Part shown: one piece after another, positions 7,880 to 13,350 of the stretch
How the letters are laid out: each line of letters starts with the position of its first letter
Numbering within the stretch: the stretch's first letter is position 1
NCBI GenBank assembly: GCA_030667555.1
Contig: DAOUVR010000010.1
Location: 1 to 13,350, forward strand
Length of the DNA: 13,350 nt
Reading direction: 5' to 3'
Source of the DNA: Dehalococcoidia bacterium
GTDB taxonomy: Bacteria; Chloroflexota; Dehalococcoidia; E44-bin15
Program-made: the position numbers and the translations under genes
Notes under the pieces: generated by a model
What the model was told of the DNA's origin: nothing
Database searches by the model: none
Seen by the model: the letters and a program-made list of their open reading frames with translations, nothing else

Positions 7880-8702
7880 TGCGTAGTAACTCCGGTGATG
7901 TTAGGTCGTCCAAATCCCGACCCAACGACAGGACGACATAGGATAGCTCTTCGTATAAGCCTAGTTCTCGAATATGTACCATAGCGTCCTCAAGCGCCCT
8001 TTTCGGAGTGCGCATTAGCGCCAAGAGTCCAACATTGGGCAATTCGTAGGGGCCGGGGCCCAGGTAGTCCCGCCCCAACGAAATCCAGACGATCCAGCCG
8101 GTAGACTGCTCGCTCGATCGCCTCAGTTGCTGACACTTCCCCTCCGTCTCGCGGTAGATAGCGTCGCTAAGCCTGTCGTCTGATTTCCCTCCGGGCCCAT
8201 GCGAGAAACCCAAGTAGACGCCCGATTCGACCGAGCCTGCCTCGGCGTCCCAGACGTCGGACCTCTTACCCTTGGAAGCGCCCAACCTTGTCACCTCAAC
8301 CAAGAACATCCTGCGATTGAGTAAGGCCATGAAATCTGGCGTGCCCTTGAACTGAATATTGTCGAAACCCAAACGGTGGAGACCCACCACAGCGTGTATC
8401 TCTGCCAGTTTGTCGAGAATGATTCGGTTTGCCTCGTCCAGGTCGGTGCCCAAGCGGCTCTTCTCTTTGACTAGAGACTCGAGATTGCTGCATACCTTGG
8501 AGGCGAGGCAAAGGTCATGGTCGAGCCGGCTCAGATTGCGGTCATGCTCCTCCGTGGCGATACCTGCTTGTAATTCACCGAGTTCGCTGAGGATAACCCT
8601 GTAATCGTCAGGCCTACCCAACTGCTCTACCTGGTCAAGCCAGGGTCGCAACCACTTTGATATCATAGGGTAGTTACTTAATGCAGTCATCGCAGAAATC
8701 AC
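7872..8702 (-). CDS. Unnamed protein with PD-(D/E)XK-nuclease-like core, between carA and carB
   Basis: I do not recognise this 276-aa protein as a named family. Residues 1-95 look helical and charged. Residues 95-210 resemble the PD-(D/E)XK nuclease core: a helix with Glu101 ([15 protein letters not shown]), then GTPDF (120-124, Asp123), a strand ending FLVEVT (133-138, Glu136), then a helix [10 protein letters not shown] (185-194) and the hydrophobic strand [10 protein letters not shown] (201-210). The usual Lys of E-x-K is Thr138; Lys144 or Lys146 nearby might substitute, or the site may be inactive. The GTG start overlaps the carA stop (GTGA), supported by AGGAG 8 nt upstream; the stop overlaps carB by 8 nt. 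It is therefore co-translated with the CarA/CarB pair. Function unknown; nuclease-like is an inference from motif order. Confidence 0.8.
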   Translation of the reverse strand: MISAMTALSNYPMISKWLRPWLDQVEQLGRPDDYRVILSELGELQAGIATEEHDRNLSRLDHDLCLASKVCSNLESLVKEKSRLGTDLDEANRIILDKLAEIHAVVGLHRLGFDNIQFKGTPDFMALLNRRMFLVEVTRLGASKGKRSDVWDAEAGSVESGVYLGFSHGPGGKSDDRLSDAIYRETEGKCQQLRRSSEQSTGWIVWISLGRDYLGPGPYELPNVGLLALMRTPKRALEDAMVHIRELGLYEELSYVVLSLGRDLDDLTSPELLRNG

Positions 8703-9796
8703 TGCGGTTGCTCCTTCACCATCTCCACGAAGCGTTCGAAGGCGCCTACGGTGTCCTGGGGGCCGGGAGAGGCCTCGGAGTGATACTGGATCGAGAGCAG
8801 CGGTAGCTCGTGGTGCCTGACCCCCTCCACCGTGCCATCGTTGAGGTTTATGTGGCTAACCTCAAGCCCATCTTTTATGCTATCCGCGTCCACGGCAAAC
8901 CCATGATTCTGGGCGGTTATGTTTATCTTCCCCGTCTCCAGGTCGCGCACGGGATGGTTTGCCCCCCTATGTCCAAATTTAAGCTTATAGGTCTTGCCGC
9001 CGAAGGCACGGGCGATAAGCTGGTGGCCAAGGCAGATGCCCATTATCGGCTTCTTCCCCAGAAGGCCGCACACCGTCTTCTCCAGATAGGGTAGGTCGGG
9101 GTCGCCCGGCCCTGGAGATAGAACGATGCCATCAGGCTTCAAACCTAGAATGTCCTCCGCCGTAGTGGTTGAGGGGACAACGGTACAGTTGCAGCCGAGC
9201 TGGCACAGATGGTGCAGGATACTGTACTTGAGGCCGCAATCGACCACCACGATATGATGTGGAGCGTCTTGCCCGGCCACGCAATCCCAGCGATACACGA
9301 TGTCGGTGCTCACCTTCTGCACAAAGTCGATGTCATCATAGCGGGGCATCTTGGCAAGCTGCTGCAGCGCCTCCTCAGGCGGCTCGCTGGTAATCATTCC
9401 CATCATAACCCCGGCCACGCGCAGGCGGCGGGTGATGGCTCTGGTATCGACGCCAACGATCCCTGGAATTCCGCTTGAGAGCAGATATTCATGCAGGGTG
9501 GAGCGGGAGTTCCAGTGGCTGGGCAGATGGCATTCCTCGCGCACCACAAAGCCGGCCACCTGTATGCGATTGGATTGGGCGTCATCGGAGTTTACGCCGT
9601 AGTTCCCGATGAGCGGATAGGTGGGGACCACTATTTGACCAGCGTAGGAAGGGTCGGTGAGTATCTCCTGGTAGCCGGTCATGCTGGTATTGAATACGAC
9701 CTCGCCGTGGGTGGAGGGATCGGCGCCAAAGGAATAGCCCTCGTATGCCGAGCCATCTTCCAGCACCAAAAATGCTTTTTTGCTTTTTTCGCTCAA
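8699..9796 (-). CDS. carA: Carbamoyl phosphate synthase, small (glutamine amidotransferase) subunit
   Basis: This 365-aa subunit hydrolyses glutamine and channels ammonia to CarB. The N-terminal CPSase domain (about 7-140) has the typical FNTSMTGYQEILTDPSYAGQ (35-54). The class I glutamine amidotransferase domain (about 181-360) has the nucleophile Cys255 in MGICLGHQL and the partners His339 and Glu341 in YHSEASPGP; LSPGPGDP (226-233) is also present. The length is normal. The start is TTG at 9796, backed by AAGGGG (9803-9808) 6 nt upstream; no ATG is near the family start. It is the first gene after the 336-bp repeat-filled gap following pyrC, and its stop overlaps the next gene's GTG by 4 nt. 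Confidence 0.95.
   Translation of the reverse strand: MSEKSKKAFLVLEDGSAYEGYSFGADPSTHGEVVFNTSMTGYQEILTDPSYAGQIVVPTYPLIGNYGVNSDDAQSNRIQVAGFVVREECHLPSHWNSRSTLHEYLLSSGIPGIVGVDTRAITRRLRVAGVMMGMITSEPPEEALQQLAKMPRYDDIDFVQKVSTDIVYRWDCVAGQDAPHHIVVVDCGLKYSILHHLCQLGCNCTVVPSTTTAEDILGLKPDGIVLSPGPGDPDLPYLEKTVCGLLGKKPIMGICLGHQLIARAFGGKTYKLKFGHRGANHPVRDLETGKINITAQNHGFAVDADSIKDGLEVSHINLNDGTVEGVRHHELPLLSIQYHSEASPGPQDTVGAFERFVEMVKEQPQ
8711..8715 (-). promoter_or_regulatory. Ribosome binding site for the unnamed gene
   Basis: Read on the minus strand, AGGAG ends 8 nt before GTG 8702 and lies inside the end of carA. This spacing supports the GTG start, which overlaps the carA stop, over the in-frame ATG at 8690. 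Confidence 0.6.
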
Positions 9797-9863
9797 TCCA
9801 ATCCCCTTACTATTTCAATCGTCTGTGTATCAATGCCATCCCAGATGCCAAAACTGATTTGTG

Positions 9864-9968
9864 CCGTTCGCCCTTAGCCCTTCGGCTCCGCTCACAAAGG
9901 GCTTGTCGAAGGGCCGTTCATGGTTCGACGGGCTCACCACGAACGGTGACAGGCTCACCACGAACGGT
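9864..9968. repeat. Palindromic and tandem repeat block between pyrC and carA
   Basis: The stretch contains two adjacent 21-nt direct copies, 9927-9947 and 9948-9968, differing at one base (GACGGGCTCACC against GACAGGCTCACC). Inverted pieces surround them: CCGTTCG at 9864-9870 against CGAACGG at 9940-9946 and 9961-9967; CCCTTCG 9878-9884 against CGAAGGG 9907-9913; AGCCCTT 9876-9882 against AAGGGCT 9897-9903. The competing arms could form several hairpins in the pyrimidine transcript. It looks like the palindromic GTTCGACAGGCTCACC-type intergenic repeats that I recall from many environmental genomes. No coding potential seen. Confidence 0.75.
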
Positions 9969-9976
9969 TTCTATTG

Positions 9977-10079
9977 CCCCTCCCTCTAACTCCCTCCCGC
10001 GAGGGGAGGGAGGACTTGCCCCCTCTCTCTTGACGGTCGAAGACTCGACTCTGGCGAGGAGAGGGCTAGGGTGAGGGTG
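9977..10079. mobile_element. MITE-like palindromic element in the pyrC-carA gap
   Basis: Pyrimidine-rich DNA at 9977-9996 and purine-rich DNA at 10061-10079 are imperfect inverted ends. Inside are a perfect 9-bp hairpin (CTCCCTCCC 9990-9998 with GGGAGGGAG 10004-10012), a 7-bp pair (CCCTCTC 10021-10027 with GAGAGGG 10059-10065), and a small inner hairpin (GTCGA/TCGAC, 10036-10049). About 100 bp with inverted ends and no gene fits a small non-autonomous element or REP-like repeat. No target-site duplication could be identified, so mobility is inference. Short open frames here arise from the repeats and are not genes. Confidence 0.5.
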
Positions 10080-10132
10080 AAGTTTCCCTCTTCCTATTAT
10101 CATGATGCGTTGGTGGACAACCGCCCCGCTGT

Positions 10133-11460
10133 TTATTCAATTCGCGCTCCTGCCTGGTGGTATACTATCTCGACTTTCATGGAATCATCCTTATACATAA
10201 CCCCACCGCGGTAGATGGTGGCCATCACCTTACCCTTGAGTAATTGGCCGGCAAGAGGGGTATTCTTGCCCTTGGAAGCGAATGCGGCGGGGTCAACGAC
10301 CCATTCCGCTTCTGGGTCGAATATGGTTACGTCGGCACAGGCTCCTGCCTTCAGTGTTCCTATTTCACTATTTTGCAGGATGTTCGCCGGCTCCGACGTA
10401 AGTTTCGATATGAGTGTCACCAAATCTATCTTGCCGCTGTGAACCAGGGTGAGAAGGCTGCCCAGCGCTGTCTCCAGGACGCTGATGCCGAAGGCGGCGA
10501 CATTGAAGTCGCACAGCTTGTCCGCATCGGTATGGGGGGCGTGGTCGGTGGCGATTGCATCTATTACCCCCTCATTCAGGCCGATGACCAATGCCTCGAT
10601 ATCGGCTTCTGTTCTGAGCGGTGGATACATCTTGGCGTTGGTGTCATAACCCATAACTCGTTCCTCGGTCATGGTCAAGTGGTGTGGGGTGACCTCGGCG
10701 GTAACAGCGATTCCCTTTTCCTTACCGCGACGAATGAGGTCAACCGAGCCGGCGGTGCTGGCATGGGCAATGTGCACCCTGCCGCCTGTCATCTCAGCCA
10801 GGTCGATATCACGAGCGACCATGACTTCCTCAGCGGCGGCAGGGATACCCGTAAGCCCCAGCCTTGCTGAGACCGATCCATCATTCATCAAGCCTCCGGC
10901 GCTGAGCGAGGTATCTTCACAATGGTCGCTGAGAAACAGGTTGAAATGACGGCTATGTTCAAGAGCCTGGCGCATCACTTGCGCGTTGCTCACCGGGTTT
11001 CCATCGTCGCTAAGAGCGACCACCCCCGCTTTGGCAAGCTCGCCTATATGCACCATCTCCTCGCCCCTTCGCCCTTTGGTGACACACCCTATGGGCAGCA
11101 CCCGAACCGCTCCTTCAGAAGCCGCTTTCCTTATGATGAATTCAACCGTCGCCTTGGTATCGATTGGAGGCTCGGTGTTGGGCATGCAGCAGATAGTGGT
11201 AAAGCCTCCGCTCGCCGCGGCGCGGGTGCCAGTGGCGATGGTTTCTTTCTCCTCAAAACCCGGCTCTCTCAGGTGGCAGTGCAGGTCGATAAAACCTGGG
11301 GAGACGATCATGCCATCAGCATGAAGGACGGAGCAGGGCTCATCGGGGGAGCTTGCCCTACCAATCTGGGTGATTCTCCCCTCAGTAATGATAAGGTCGC
11401 CAACCATATCAATCCCCTGGCTGGGATCAATGATGCGTCCACCGAGAATTAAGAGCGGCT

Positions 11461-11464
<4 letters not shown>
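10133..11464 (-). CDS. pyrC: Dihydroorotase (class I)
   Basis: This 443-aa zinc amidohydrolase closes N-carbamoyl-aspartate to dihydroorotate, the third step of UMP synthesis. The metal and catalytic residues are all present: His62 and His64 in DLHCHLREPGF, Asp153 in LSDDGNP, His181 in SDHCED, His234 in HIAHAS, and Asp307 in IATDHAPH. CMPNTEPP (93-100) and EVTPHHL (257-263) are further class I signatures. The presence of Asp153, not a carboxylated Lys, matches the Aquifex-type class I enzymes. The start is GTG at 11464, overlapping the pyrB stop by 4 nt (GTGA), with GGGGGTGAT about 5 nt upstream in the pyrB end as ribosome site. Coupled translation with PyrB is likely. The gene is followed by the repeat block. 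Confidence 0.96.

Positions 11465-13350
<1,886 letters not shown>

Noticed and set aside
9797..9870. Separate minus-strand promoter for carA
   Set aside because: TTGGCA and TTGATA-like hexamers are present in this region on the minus strand, but none has a partner -10 box at 16-18 bp. Read-through from pyrC seems as likely.
9864..9968. CRISPR array
   Set aside because: Only two directly abutting copies with no spacers, plus inverted pieces. This is a tandem/palindromic repeat, not an array.
9745..10103. Open frames of 61-109 residues across the pyrC-carA gap
   Set aside because: They translate the palindromic and tandem repeats (proline-, arginine- and glycine-rich strings) and have no ribosome sites or homology.
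9797..10132. Second PyrR-dependent attenuator before carA
   Set aside because: No conserved PyrR-binding loop sequence was seen and no hairpin is followed by a T-run on the minus strand.

Overview
The window is 13.35 kb of compact bacterial DNA with two converging gene sets. Coding density is high, junctions overlap, and GTG and TTG starts are common. A PyrR-PyrB-PyrC-CarA-CarB-PyrK order and the style of the intergenic palindromes suggest an anaerobic, uncultivated-type bacterium, perhaps Chloroflexota/Dehalococcoidia. That placement is an impression from the proteins, not a computed assignment.

Left, + strand (1-3415): a tungstate/molybdate uptake unit. The first 511 bases have no convincing gene. 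They hold a palindrome at the left edge, a small dyad, a strong sigma-70-like promoter (200-229), an RNA matching the molybdenum/tungsten-cofactor riboswitch family (aptamer 249-359) and an intrinsic terminator (376-404). The conserved 3' part of the aptamer is perfectly complementary over 8 nt to the 5' side of the terminator, so an antiterminator/terminator switch can be read directly. Downstream are permease (512-1315), ATPase (1312-2358) and a tungstate-type binding lipoprotein (2372-3415).

Right, - strand, read from 13350 down to 3402: a de novo pyrimidine operon. Its order is pyrR (N-terminus off the window), pyrB, pyrC, carA, an unnamed gene, carB, pyrK and a yjbQ-family gene. Most junctions overlap by 4 or 8 nt or are nearly abutting; the exception is a 336-bp pyrC-carA gap filled with palindromic and tandem repeats. 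The genes cover carbamoyl phosphate synthesis, aspartate carbamoylation, ring closure, and the electron-transfer half of dihydroorotate dehydrogenase. pyrD, pyrE and pyrF are not in the window.

Three things stand out. (1) PyrB is 482 aa: it carries a PyrI-type zinc ribbon without the PyrI nucleotide-binding domain, followed by a module resembling the Ada zinc-binding domain with all its cysteines lost. (2) A 276-aa protein with a PD-(D/E)XK-nuclease-like core is translationally wedged between carA and carB. (3) The riboswitch has a readable switching mechanism. The two operons converge and overlap by 14 bp at their 3' ends, with no terminator between them.
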